Origin: Ruminococcaceae bacterium UBA5295
Lineage (GTDB): Bacteria > Bacillota > Clostridia > Oscillospirales > Acutalibacteraceae
Reading direction: 5' to 3'
DNA length: 53,710 nt
Assembly: GCA_002411365.1 (NCBI GenBank)
Contig: DHSD01000030.1
Span: forward strand, 206,523-260,232
The position numbers and the translations under genes were made by a program. The notes beneath the pieces are model-generated. The model ran no database searches, had not been told where the DNA came from, and saw only the letters and a program-made list of their open reading frames with translations. Positions 34,817 through 43,396 of this stretch are shown in pieces; position 1 is the first letter of the stretch, and every line of letters begins with the position of its first letter.

Positions 34817-35557
34817 TTAAATACAAAGGCCGCCGTCAACGCGGATGACTTCACCCGTAATATAAGAAGCGCCGTCATCTGCAAGGAACACCGCAAGGTT
34901 TGCGATATCTTCCGGCAGGCCTGCGCGTTTGAACGGTATAGCACTAACAACGGCATCCTTAGCTTTTTTAGGCATCTGACGCGTCATATCCGTATCTATA
35001 AAGCCCGGGGCAATCGCATTGCACGTAATTCCCCTTCCTGCAAGCTCACGTGCGGCAGTTTTAGTCAATCCAATCACACCGGCTTTTGCAGCAGAATAAT
35101 TAGCCTGGCCTGCATTTCCAGCTATTCCGGCAACAGACGCTATATTTATTATTTTTCCACTGCGCTGATGAAGGAACTGCCGGCAGCAGTGGCGTATCAT
35201 ATTGAAAACGCCTTTTAAGTCTATGGCAATAACATCATCAAACTCCTGCTCTTTCATTAGCGCAATCGAATTGTCACGTGTTATGCCAGCGTTATTTACA
35301 AGTATATCGATTTTCCCGAAATCCTTTACAATTTCAGCCGTCGTATCCTTAGCTGCAACGAAGTCGGCAACATTGCACTGATACGCTTTGCACTTCACTG
35401 AAAATTTTTCAGCAAGCGTGCATGTTTCTTTTGCCGCTTTTTCATTGCCGGCATAGATAATGGCCACATCTGCCCCATGCTCTGCGAGTTTAAGGGCAAC
35501 AGCGCGGCCAATCCCTCGTGAACCTCCCGTAACTACTGCAACCTTACCTTTAAGCAT
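34817..35557 (-). CDS. fabG: 3-oxoacyl-ACP reductase
   Basis: NADPH-dependent reduction of 3-oxoacyl-ACP. The 246-residue short-chain dehydrogenase has the nucleotide motif TGGSRGIGRA (10-19), NNAG (about 88-91), the catalytic Ser and YxxxK in INIASVAGIAGNAGQANYSAAKAG, and the C-terminal YITGEVIRVDGG. The ATG at 35,557 is chosen because it gives the family start MLKGKVAVVTG and has GGGGG 8 bases upstream; the frame extends back into fabD. It overlaps the fabD stop by 8 bases. Confidence 0.96.
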   Translation of the reverse strand: MLKGKVAVVTGGSRGIGRAVALKLAEHGADVAIIYAGNEKAAKETCTLAEKFSVKCKAYQCNVADFVAAKDTTAEIVKDFGKIDILVNNAGITRDNSIALMKEQEFDDVIAIDLKGVFNMIRHCCRQFLHQRSGKIINIASVAGIAGNAGQANYSAAKAGVIGLTKTAARELAGRGITCNAIAPGFIDTDMTRQMPKKAKDAVVSAIPFKRAGLPEDIANLAVFLADDGASYITGEVIRVDGGLCI

Positions 35558-36491
35558 CAACAGCGCCCCCCTGCTTGATCGCGGAAACTGTTTTCCGCAG
35601 AGTCTCCGCATCTTCCACATGGTAGATTTTAACACCTGAAAGTGTCCTGCGCACGAGGCCGCTTAAAACTTTGCCCGGCCCTGTTTCAATATAAGTATCT
35701 ATTCCGTTCTCACACATATCTTCCAGTATTTTCCGCCAAAGTACAGGATGGCTCACCTGTTTTACAATATCTTCACATATTGCAACAGAGTCTTTCGGGT
35801 ACAAAGAAGCCATGCAGTCCGAATAAACCGGTATTGCAGGTGCATTAACATTGTACTCGGCAAGTGTTCTCTTAAGGTTTTCGCCTGCTTCACGCATAAA
35901 CGGCGAATGGAATGCGCCACTTACAGCGAGCGGAACTGCACAGCCACCTTCTGCGGCAACTTCACTGCACAGCGTAGGCATTTCTTCTTTGTCGCCTGCC
36001 ACACTTACCTGGCCCGGTGAATTATAATTTACAGGATAAACATGCTTATAGTGCGAACATATCTCTTCCACTTTGCTGTCAGGGAGTTTAAGGACTGCAG
36101 CCATACCGCCGCCAGTCTTCTCGGCAGCATCATTCATAAACTTCCCACGTTGGCATACAAACGAAAAACCGTCTTCAGGCGTAAATACACTGCAGAAAGT
36201 CAGCGCAGCGATTTCACCAAGCGAAAAACCCGCTGCCGCGTCAGGCACAATGCCAGCTTCGCGGAGAGCCTCAGCCGCTGCCAAATCCACACAGTAAGCG
36301 CAAGGCTGAGTATTCACTGTCAGTGAAAGCTCGTCTTTTGACGCTTCGAAGCACTGCTTAGAAGTCCCCGGGCGGATGCTGTCCGCCAAATCAAAAACTT
36401 TTTTTGCTGCCAGTGAAGATTCACATAATGATTTGCCCATTCCAGTGTACTGCGTGCCCTGCCCGCTGAATAAAAATGCTACTTTACCCAT
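35550..36491 (-). CDS. fabD: Malonyl-CoA:ACP transacylase
   Basis: Loads malonyl groups on ACP. 313 residues: FLFSGQGTQYTGMGK at the start, nucleophile Ser in AGFSLGEIAAL (His of the usual GHSLGE replaced by Phe, as in a number of Clostridia), catalytic His in VSGAFHSPFM, and GPGKVLSGL near the end. It overlaps fabK by 13 bases and fabG by 8 bases. Confidence 0.95.
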   Translation of the reverse strand: MGKVAFLFSGQGTQYTGMGKSLCESSLAAKKVFDLADSIRPGTSKQCFEASKDELSLTVNTQPCAYCVDLAAAEALREAGIVPDAAAGFSLGEIAALTFCSVFTPEDGFSFVCQRGKFMNDAAEKTGGGMAAVLKLPDSKVEEICSHYKHVYPVNYNSPGQVSVAGDKEEMPTLCSEVAAEGGCAVPLAVSGAFHSPFMREAGENLKRTLAEYNVNAPAIPVYSDCMASLYPKDSVAICEDIVKQVSHPVLWRKILEDMCENGIDTYIETGPGKVLSGLVRRTLSGVKIYHVEDAETLRKTVSAIKQGGAVDA

Positions 36492-37426
36492 TTTGACGCA
36501 CCGCCCAGCAGATTCTCCGCTTCACTGAACATCTCTTCAATAATCTCTTTAGCCGTCTGTTCTTTCTTTACAAGGCCTGCCGATTCTCCGGCGAGGAAAC
36601 ATCCGTTTTTATCATCGCCCTCGCGTGCAGCACGGCGAAGCGCACCTGAGCCGAATTTCTCAAGCTCTTCCTTGTTTATCTCTGTGCTGCGCTCTTTTTT
36701 CTGGAATTCCCTTGAAAACGATGTTTTAAGCGAACGCACGGCGTCGCCGAGCACTTCACCCGTTACAATCGTGTCGAGGTCTTTTGCCTTGACCACTTTG
36801 TCTTTGTAAATCTGGCTTATCGTGCATTCCTTGGCTACGAGGAAACGCGTGCCTACCTGAACGCCCTGCGCGCCCAGCATAAAAGAAGCGGCTATGCCGC
36901 GCCCGTCAGCTATACCGCCAGCCGCAAGCACAGGAATTCTTACTGCATCGCATATCTGCGGCACAAGCGTCATTGTGTGAAGTTTGCCAATGTGACCACC
37001 GCTTTCAGCGCCCTCTGCCACTACTGCGCATGCGCCGCGCTTTTCGGCAAGCCTCGCAAACGAAACGGAGGCCACAACAGGAACAACTTTTATGCCCGCT
37101 TTAAGCCACTCAGGCATATATTTGCCCGGGTTCCCCGCACCTGTGGTAAGGACCTGAACATGTTCTTCCACTACCACCTTTGCCACTTCATCTGCATATG
37201 GGCTCATTAGCATTACATTTACGCCGAATGGTTTTGAGGTGAGTTCACGGCATTTGCGTATTTCAGCACGCAGCTGCTCACCGTTCGAATTCATGCCTGC
37301 AATAATGCCGAGGCCGCCGGCGTTTGAAACGGCAGCTGCAAGGGACGCGTCTGCGACCCATGCCATGCCGCCCTGAAAAATTGGATACTCAATCCCTAAC
37401 AAATCGCAAATCGGAGTCTTTATCAT
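36479..37426 (-). CDS. fabK: Enoyl-ACP reductase II, flavoprotein type
   Basis: FMN enzyme that completes each elongation round, replacing FabI in many Clostridia and streptococci and insensitive to triclosan. 315 residues with the nitronate-monooxygenase-like fold: YPIFQGGMAWVADASLAAAVSNAGGLGIIAG (about 14-44), GVNVML, VVAEGAESGGHIG (catalytic His region, about 138-150), PVLAAGGIADGRGIAASFMLGAQGVQVGTRFL. The start ATG 37,426 follows AGAGGAGA by 9 bases. It lies between fabH and fabD, as expected; no fabI was seen in the window. Confidence 0.94.
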   Translation of the reverse strand: MIKTPICDLLGIEYPIFQGGMAWVADASLAAAVSNAGGLGIIAGMNSNGEQLRAEIRKCRELTSKPFGVNVMLMSPYADEVAKVVVEEHVQVLTTGAGNPGKYMPEWLKAGIKVVPVVASVSFARLAEKRGACAVVAEGAESGGHIGKLHTMTLVPQICDAVRIPVLAAGGIADGRGIAASFMLGAQGVQVGTRFLVAKECTISQIYKDKVVKAKDLDTIVTGEVLGDAVRSLKTSFSREFQKKERSTEINKEELEKFGSGALRRAAREGDDKNGCFLAGESAGLVKKEQTAKEIIEEMFSEAENLLGGASKWVK

Positions 37427-37454
37427 CCTGCAGAATCTCCTCTCTGAAAATCGG

Positions 37455-38411
37455 TCAGCCCCACCGGATAACACATGCTCCGGATGTCAGGCCTCCGCCG
37501 AACGCAACCATTGCCAGCAGGTCGCCGGCTTTAAAAGTATTTTTTCTGTTCATCTCATCCATAAGGATTGGAATTGACGCTGAGGAAATGTTGGCATATT
37601 GCTTAATATTGCAGCAGTAATGGTCTTCCGGAATATCAAGGCGCTTGCGCACCGCATTTATTATTTTCTGGTTTGCCTGATGCGGCAGCACCCATGTTAT
37701 GTCCTGCTGCTCAAGGCCTGCGTCTGCAATAGCCGCTTTCAGCTGTTTCGTCATCTCTTCTACGGCAAAACGGTAAACCCCATGGCCGTTCCATGTAAGT
37801 ACCGATGGCGGACATGGTGCGCGGTTAAACGGGGAATTGCCGCTCACATTAGGGATAAACATTATTTTGCTGTTGCCGTGCGCTGCAACGCGTATTGAAA
37901 GCAGGTTGTCCCCTTCTGCCAGAACGGCTGCCCCAGCACCGTCGCCAAACACACAGCACGTAGTACGGTCATGCCAGTCGAGCAGTTTAGACATATTCTC
38001 ACATGAAACAATGAGCATTTTCTTAACGCGCTTCCGTGCAAAAAAGCCATCTGCTGTGTCAAGTGCATAAAGGAAACCGCTGCAGGCAGCGTTCATGTCG
38101 AACGCAGGGCAGGAAGCGCCGATACGCTCCTGCACACAACATGAAAGCGACGGTGTAAAATAGTCGCCGCGTATAGTCGTGCATATTATGCCGTCAAGCT
38201 CCGAAGGCTCGATACCAGCATTTTTCAGTGCAGATTGTGCCGCCTCTACGGCTACGTCTGTGATTGTTTCATCAGTACAGACATATCGGCTTTTTATGCC
38301 AGTCCTAGAATAAATCCATTCATCCGACGTGTCCATTATTTTTGCAAGGTCATCGTTTGTTTTAGAGCACACAGGATGTGCACTACCCGTACCGATTATT
38401 TTAAAGCTCAT
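37455..38411 (-). CDS. fabH: 3-oxoacyl-ACP synthase III
   Basis: Starts fatty-acid synthesis by condensing acetyl-CoA (or branched starters) with malonyl-ACP. 318 residues: TSDEWIYSRTGIKSRY (28-43), Cys110 in DMNAACSGFLYAL, GDGAGAAVL, His in VLPHQANQKII (about 243) and Asn in KQYANISSASIPI (about 275). First gene of the ten-gene fab/acc operon. GGAGG precedes the ATG. The usual acpP neighbour is missing. Confidence 0.96.
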   Translation of the reverse strand: MSFKIIGTGSAHPVCSKTNDDLAKIMDTSDEWIYSRTGIKSRYVCTDETITDVAVEAAQSALKNAGIEPSELDGIICTTIRGDYFTPSLSCCVQERIGASCPAFDMNAACSGFLYALDTADGFFARKRVKKMLIVSCENMSKLLDWHDRTTCCVFGDGAGAAVLAEGDNLLSIRVAAHGNSKIMFIPNVSGNSPFNRAPCPPSVLTWNGHGVYRFAVEEMTKQLKAAIADAGLEQQDITWVLPHQANQKIINAVRKRLDIPEDHYCCNIKQYANISSASIPILMDEMNRKNTFKAGDLLAMVAFGGGLTSGACVIRWG

Positions 38412-38426
38412 TTATACCTCCGTCAC

Positions 38427-38456
38427 GCATATGTTGCAGAAACTCTCTGCATATGC
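38427..38456. other. Inverted repeat in the fabH leader
   Basis: GCATATG (38,427-38,433) and CATATGC (38,450-38,456), with an inner CAGA/TCTG pair and a 3-base bulge, form an 11-bp hairpin with a 5-base loop just upstream of the fabH ribosome site. It could be an operator or RNA hairpin. It has no T-tract, and it does not match the FapR site as I know it. Confidence 0.4.
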
Positions 38457-38551
38457 CAGAAAACAAAATAATAAATCCAGTTTGAATCTTATCATTCTAT
38501 TCTATTCAATTTTTCCTTTTTGTATTTTCTTTAAAGTAATAATAAGTCATC

Positions 38552-40276
38552 TTACTGCACTATAATGAAATTTTTTCCATAAATGCAGTGCCTCCGACTA
38601 CTGAATTTTTTAATGATTTTATTTTTTTTGTGTACTTCTTCTTCACCAAGTGCAGCAACTTCTTTGGCAGCCATCTCACGCAGTTTGTATTTTTTTATTT
38701 TGCCGCTCGCAGTAATGGGGAAGCTGTCCATAAATTTTACATATTTTGGGATCTTATGGCGGGCGAGATTTGCACCAACAAAATCGCGCACCTCGTCTTC
38801 CGTAAGGTGCGCTCCCTTTTTCAGGATAACACAAGCCATAATTTCTTCACCATATTCTTCGCTTGGGACTCCAATAACCTGAACATCCTGAATTGCCGGA
38901 TTAGTATAGAGGAACTCCTCTATTTCTTTTGGGTAAATATTTTCGCCACCGCGGATAATCATGTCTTTTATCCTGCCCGTAATGCGGTAATAGCCATTTC
39001 CATCAACAGCCACAATATCACCAGAATGCAGCCAGCCGTCGCTATCAATAGCCTTTGCTGTCTCCTCAGGCATTTTGTAATATCCTTTCATGATATTGTA
39101 GCCGCGGGCACAGAATTCGCCGGGAACATTTAGAGGCTGTGTTTTGCCCGTCTCAGGATCTATGATCTTACCTTCAACATAAGGCATAAGCTTGCCGACA
39201 GTCGATATGCGGGCCTCAAGCGGGTCGTCCGTCTTTGTCATTGTGCAGGCAGGCGACGCCTCCGTTTCACCATATGTAATAGTTATCTCGTGCATCCCCA
39301 TTTCATCCATAACCCTCCGCATCACTTTTTCAGGGCATGGGGAACCCGCCATAATCCCGGTGCGTAAGGTACTGAAATTATATTTTGGAAAATCCTGATG
39401 CTCAAGCATTGCGATAAACATCGTTGGCACTCCGTGCACCGCAGTGCATTTTTCTTCATCTATCGCCTTCATAACAAGCGTTGGGCGGAAATACTCAACA
39501 GGCACTATTGAAGTTGCATGCGTCAGGCACGCCATAACACCGAGAACAAGGCCGAAGCAGTGGAAAAGCGGCACCGTTATGCAAAGCTTGTCATTTTCCG
39601 TAAACTTCATACAGTCGCCAATGCCTTTGCCATTGTTTAGAATGTTGTAATGTGTAAGCATGACACCTTTAGGGAAACCCGTCGTGCCTGACGTATACTG
39701 CATATTGATAACATCCTGCGGGTCAAGTGACTCCTCAATTTTATGATATTCAATGTCATCTATTGATTCGCCTAAACGGTAAAGGTCGTTAAACGGTAAC
39801 GTCCCTGGAACTATCTCTTCACCTACATAAATAACAGTTTTTAAAAACGGGAAATCAGGTTCTGAAAGATGCCCTGGCTTGCTTGTTTTGAGCGTCGGGC
39901 AAAGGCCATTTATAGTCTGAATATAGTCGTTCCCTTTAAATCCGCCTATCATGACGAGTACCTTCGTATCAGACTGCTGGAGAAGATACTCAAGCTCCAC
40001 TTTTTTATAATTTGTGTTTACAGTGACTAACACGGCACCAATTTTTGCCGCAGCAAACAGAGTAATAAGCCATTCCGGGACATTTGTAGCCCAAATAGCT
40101 ACATGGTCGCCCTTTTTGATGCCTATGGCAAGCAAACCTTTTGCAGCTCTGTCGCATTCGTCGCGGAACTCACTCCATGTTCTGCAGTAAGGGCGGTCGT
40201 TATATTTCACGGCTTCCCTGTCCGAAAATTTTTCAGCAACTGAATCCAGCATTGAACCAACAGTACAGTTAATCAT
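38552..40276 (-). CDS. AMP-forming acyl-CoA synthetase (FadD/ACSF2-like)
   Basis: Activates a carboxylic acid, probably a medium- or long-chain fatty acid, to acyl-CoA through an acyl-adenylate. 574 residues: the P-loop motif MQYTSGTTGFPKGVMLTHYN (about 192-211), HCFG, YGETEASPACT, WLHSGDI, the hinge GRIKDMIIRGGENIYPKEIE, and the C-terminal catalytic Lys in PITASGKIKKYKLRE. The final 25 residues are a basic extension beyond the family end. AGGGGGT precedes the ATG. It lies about 140 bases upstream of fabH on the same strand with its own upstream region, so it may salvage fatty acids for the same membrane pathway. Confidence 0.9.
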   Translation of the reverse strand: MINCTVGSMLDSVAEKFSDREAVKYNDRPYCRTWSEFRDECDRAAKGLLAIGIKKGDHVAIWATNVPEWLITLFAAAKIGAVLVTVNTNYKKVELEYLLQQSDTKVLVMIGGFKGNDYIQTINGLCPTLKTSKPGHLSEPDFPFLKTVIYVGEEIVPGTLPFNDLYRLGESIDDIEYHKIEESLDPQDVINMQYTSGTTGFPKGVMLTHYNILNNGKGIGDCMKFTENDKLCITVPLFHCFGLVLGVMACLTHATSIVPVEYFRPTLVMKAIDEEKCTAVHGVPTMFIAMLEHQDFPKYNFSTLRTGIMAGSPCPEKVMRRVMDEMGMHEITITYGETEASPACTMTKTDDPLEARISTVGKLMPYVEGKIIDPETGKTQPLNVPGEFCARGYNIMKGYYKMPEETAKAIDSDGWLHSGDIVAVDGNGYYRITGRIKDMIIRGGENIYPKEIEEFLYTNPAIQDVQVIGVPSEEYGEEIMACVILKKGAHLTEDEVRDFVGANLARHKIPKYVKFMDSFPITASGKIKKYKLREMAAKEVAALGEEEVHKKNKIIKKFSSRRHCIYGKNFIIVQ

Positions 40277-40407
40277 TCGTTTTTTACCCCCTGTAAATTA
40301 AAATTTTATAATTTGCCTCTACGGCTTTAGGAACTTCTATAATTAACGTAATATTATAAACTGCATAAAGTACTTTTTATAAGTATGTGTAGCATTTTTC
40401 AATATGC

Positions 40408-40430
40408 TTATTATAGCATAGCTATAATAA
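40408..40430. repeat. Perfect AT-rich palindrome upstream of the acyl-CoA synthetase
   Basis: TTATTATAGC and GCTATAATAA flank ATA, a perfect 10-bp-arm dyad about 135 bases before the acyl-CoA synthetase start and just upstream of its possible promoter. This is operator-like; no regulator is assigned. Confidence 0.5.
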
Positions 40431-40887
40431 AATGGCGAAAATCTTCCATGCATTTCAAATTTTCAGCTATATTTACAATATTTCTAACTTTCAATAATTT
40501 TTTTGTTATTTTTTCATAATGGTATGTGTTTAAATATTTGATTGTTTAGATTCTTCCATGCGGATTTGTTTTCTTTATTTTTCTATGTTTTTAATACACT
40601 TAGGGCAATTTTTAAGGTTAAAAAGTCAGTATTTAGTTTATTCCGCTTTATTTGGCACAAATTTCCGTTTAAATTTGTGAAAGCCTACAAATGTCTGGTT
40701 TTATTACCGATTTTATTAAAACTCTATTGAAATCCAGTCAAAAATATTATAAACTCAGCGTAGTAAACTAAAGTTTTGGATATTCGGCATTTATTTCTTC
40801 TTATTACTTATTTCATCGATATTTTTTATTATTAATTAATTTGATTACAACTTTGTCCTCACAAGATGGACTACACCATTTTTTCAC

Positions 40888-40932
40888 AAGCGAAAAGCGC
40901 TTGCGGCAAAAAGCCGCAAGCGCTTTTCGCTT
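40888..40932. repeat. Perfect 20-bp-arm hairpin in the intergenic gap
   Basis: AAGCGAAAAGCGCTTGCGGC (40,888-40,907), loop AAAAA, and its exact reverse complement (40,913-40,932). It is GC-rich inside strongly AT-rich DNA. On the plus strand it is followed by TTCTGCCTTCTTT, a poor T-tract. It could be the terminator of an unannotated small RNA or a repeat element; a protein-coding role is unlikely. Confidence 0.8.
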
Positions 40933-41148
40933 TTCTGCCTTCTTTATATAAAACAATATAAAACAGGAATTTTTTTGCAAAATAGATTAATACTATTGAA
41001 AATGGGAGCTCTGCCTGAAAAGTTGCCGTGCACAATTTTTTATTTTTTAAAAAAATAGTTTTTATAATGGTAGATAGCACTTTTATTTAAATATAAAAGA
41101 TGTATAATATAAGATTTTTGCTTTTTAAAATGAATTTTGCTTAAAATG

Positions 41149-41157
41149 TGCTATAAT
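41149..41157 (+). promoter_or_regulatory. Possible extended -10 promoter of the glycan operon
   Basis: TGCTATAAT at 41,149-41,157: a perfect TATAAT with the TGn extension and no clear -35. It lies about 90 bases before the GH130-like gene. A second TATAAT at 41,103-41,108 is an alternative. Confidence 0.5.
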
Positions 41158-41248
41158 GATTATTAGTGCAAATAGGAATATTGTGGATCGTTTTTCTCCT
41201 TTACACTATTTATTTACTTACCACAGATGAAAAGCGAAAAGGAAGGGA

Positions 41249-42274
41249 ATGAAACTTATGCCTTCGTTTGAGACAAGGCTGAAAAGCTGTGACAACACAT
41301 ACCGTGAATTATTCGTACGTTCACCAAACAATCCTATTTTGACCGCAAAAGACTGGCCATACGCTGTAAACACAGTATTTAATCCAGCTGCCACAATATT
41401 CAACGGCAAAGTTTTGCTGCTGGCCCGTGTAGAAGACCGACGGGGGTTTTCCCACCTTACAAAGGCTGTGAGTGACGACGGTGTCACTCACTGGCAGATT
41501 GATAAATGGCCTACACTTGAAGCAAGCCCTGATTATCCTGAAGAAGCATGGGGAATCGAAGACCCTCGCATCACGCGGATAGATGAACTTGACTGCTGGG
41601 CCGTAGTCTACACTTCTTACTCCCATGCTGGGCCTACTGTGTCGCTTGCACTCACTAAAGATTTTGTCACATTTGAAAAAGCGGGTCCCATCATGCCGCC
41701 TGAAGACAAAGACGCGGCGCTGTTTCCGCGAAGATTTAAGGGTAAATGGTTACTTATACATCGGCCCATAGGCGCAAGGATAAATGATTTTCAAGGAATG
41801 GGGCCGGGAGCACATATCTGGCTTTCTTTATCTTCCGACCTCAAGTACTGGGGCAATCACAAAATCCTTATAAATGCAAGGAAAGGTGGCTGGTGGGATG
41901 CCAACAAAGTCGGGCTGTGTGCACAGCCGCTCGAAACACCAGACGGGTGGCTAATTCTCTACCACGGCGTTCGCCAGACAGCATCCGGAGCGACTTACCG
42001 CCTCGGACTTGCGCTCCTCGACCTCGAAAATCCGACAATTGTTCTGCGGCGCAGCGATGAATGGATTTTCGGGCCTGAGGAAAGATATGAACGTGAAGGC
42101 GACGTCCGCGATGTTGTTTTCCCGTGCGGCTGGATCCTCGACAAAAAATCAGGGACAGTCCGTATGTATTACGGTGCCGCCGATTCACGCATATGCCTCG
42201 CAACGGCATCATTGAGCAATCTTCTGGAATATATCAAAAGCTGCCCGTCACAGCTCAGACAGGACAGTTATTGA
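41249..42274 (+). CDS. GH130-family glycoside phosphorylase-like enzyme
   Basis: GH130 enzymes are mostly inverting phosphorylases that split beta-1,4- or beta-1,2-mannosides with phosphate to give mannose 1-phosphate, and can run in reverse. The 341-residue protein has the five-bladed propeller pattern. Family motifs are NPAATIFNGKVLLLARVEDRRGFSHL (45-70) and EEAWGIEDPRITRID, whose Asp105 matches the catalytic acid; later DAALFPRRFKGKWLLIHRP and a late YYGAADSRICLAT. There is no signal peptide, so it is cytoplasmic. The ATG at 41,249 follows AAGGAAGGG; ATG 41,258 is possible. First gene of a four-gene operon. The subfamily, and so the linkage and polymer, is not settled. Confidence 0.88.
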   Translation: MKLMPSFETRLKSCDNTYRELFVRSPNNPILTAKDWPYAVNTVFNPAATIFNGKVLLLARVEDRRGFSHLTKAVSDDGVTHWQIDKWPTLEASPDYPEEAWGIEDPRITRIDELDCWAVVYTSYSHAGPTVSLALTKDFVTFEKAGPIMPPEDKDAALFPRRFKGKWLLIHRPIGARINDFQGMGPGAHIWLSLSSDLKYWGNHKILINARKGGWWDANKVGLCAQPLETPDGWLILYHGVRQTASGATYRLGLALLDLENPTIVLRRSDEWIFGPEERYEREGDVRDVVFPCGWILDKKSGTVRMYYGAADSRICLATASLSNLLEYIKSCPSQLRQDSY

Positions 42275-42327
42275 AAGATCCGTCATATATATTAATTTTC
42301 ATTCACTGAAATGAAGGAGGAATTGAT

Positions 42328-43368
42328 TTGAAAGCATTATTTCTTGCTGGAGGGATGGGCACAAGGCTCAGGCCTCTGACAAATCATATTCCAAAACCCA
42401 TGGTGCCTGTGATGGGAGTACCGCTTCTTGCACGGAGTGTAAGGGAGCTTAAGCGCTGCGGCATAAGCGAGATAGTGTTAAGCACATGCTATTGTTCGGA
42501 TAGAATCGAAAAGTATTTCGGCGACGAAATAAATAACGGCCTGAAGATCCAATGCGTCTGTGAAGGCAAACCCCTTGGAACAGGAGGCGCAATTAAAAAC
42601 TGCCAGAAATATTTTGACGGCACTTTCCTTATTTTTAATTCGGATATACTCAGCAACATTGATGTTAAGGCAATGGTGGATTTTCACAAGAAAAATCACG
42701 CTGATGTCACCATTGCCGCAGCGCAGGTCAAAGACCCCTCAAGCTATGGCGTTATAGAGTATGACTCCGATGACAAGATAGTTTCATTTACGGAAAAGCC
42801 AAAGTCTGGAGAAGAAAAGTCGAATTATATCAACGCAGGCGTCTATGTTTTCGAGCCAAAAGTGCTCGACCTGATTCCATCTGGCATACCTGTTTCAGTT
42901 GAGCGCGATACATTCCCACTTTTGCTCAAAAAGGGATACCACATGGCCGTATTCCGTAAAAGCGAATACTGGATAGATATCGGCACACCTGAAAAATATA
43001 TGCAGGCACACAAAGACATCTTCGATGGTTCCTGCTCTATTCCTGAGAATAATTTCAAAAACGATAAAATTTACGGGCTGGCAAACGCCAAACTTGACCC
43101 CACCGTGAAAATCAAAGGGCCAGTGTGGTTCGGCAAAAACGTGCATATCGGCGCAAATGCCGTAATAGGGCCAAACGTCGTAATAGGCAACGGCTTTGAA
43201 GCAGGGCGCGGATGTGAAATTACGAACAGCGTAATTTGGAGCAATGTTTCAGTAGGAAGCGGTGTAGACATTGAACACTCCGTGATAACTTCCGGGTGCC
43301 ACATTGAAAACGGCACTCAATGTGCAAACACAATTTATTCTCAGGAAAGCAAATTACCGTTCGCATAA
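42328..43368 (+). CDS. Sugar nucleotidyltransferase (mannose-1-phosphate guanylyltransferase-like) with left-handed beta-helix tail
   Basis: Forms an NDP-sugar from a sugar 1-phosphate. The 346-residue protein starts with the nucleotide motif LAGGMGTRLRPLT (6-18) and PKPMVPV (23-29). It has GTGGAI, the metal-binding Asp in FNSDIL and the EKP segment, then a hexapeptide-repeat left-handed helix (VKIKGPVWFGKNVHIGANAVIGPNVVIGNG ..., about 255-335) as in GDP-mannose pyrophosphorylases. The start is TTG at 42,328, 8 bases after AAGGAGG. If GH130 yields mannose 1-phosphate, this gene could turn it into GDP-mannose for the glycosyltransferase next door. Base and sugar specificity are inferred. Confidence 0.88.
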   Translation: MKALFLAGGMGTRLRPLTNHIPKPMVPVMGVPLLARSVRELKRCGISEIVLSTCYCSDRIEKYFGDEINNGLKIQCVCEGKPLGTGGAIKNCQKYFDGTFLIFNSDILSNIDVKAMVDFHKKNHADVTIAAAQVKDPSSYGVIEYDSDDKIVSFTEKPKSGEEKSNYINAGVYVFEPKVLDLIPSGIPVSVERDTFPLLLKKGYHMAVFRKSEYWIDIGTPEKYMQAHKDIFDGSCSIPENNFKNDKIYGLANAKLDPTVKIKGPVWFGKNVHIGANAVIGPNVVIGNGFEAGRGCEITNSVIWSNVSVGSGVDIEHSVITSGCHIENGTQCANTIYSQESKLPFA

Positions 43369-43396
43369 ATACTAAGATTTAGAAAGGACTGGCATT

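Larger units (their letters stand above)
40277..41248. other. AT-rich intergenic region without a credible gene
   Basis: A 970-base gap between divergent operons. It holds a palindrome near 40,408, a possible TTGAAA/TATAAA promoter for the acyl-CoA synthetase around 40,370-40,405, a perfect hairpin at 40,888-40,932 and a plus-strand extended -10 promoter near 41,150. Short open frames (for example 40,542-40,730 and 40,871-41,080) are low-complexity, lack ribosome sites, and one runs through the hairpin, so I do not call them genes. Confidence 0.6.

Noticed and set aside
38457..38500. FabT-like operator upstream of fabH (AGTTTGA half-site)
   Set aside because: The second half-site is poor and no fabT gene is nearby; not enough to call an operator.
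40542..40730. 62-residue Phe-rich reading frame in the intergenic gap
   Set aside because: AT-driven composition, no ribosome site and no recognisable motif.
40871..41080. 69-residue reading frame on the minus strand across the big hairpin
   Set aside because: Low-complexity, no ribosome site, and its last third is encoded by the hairpin arms.
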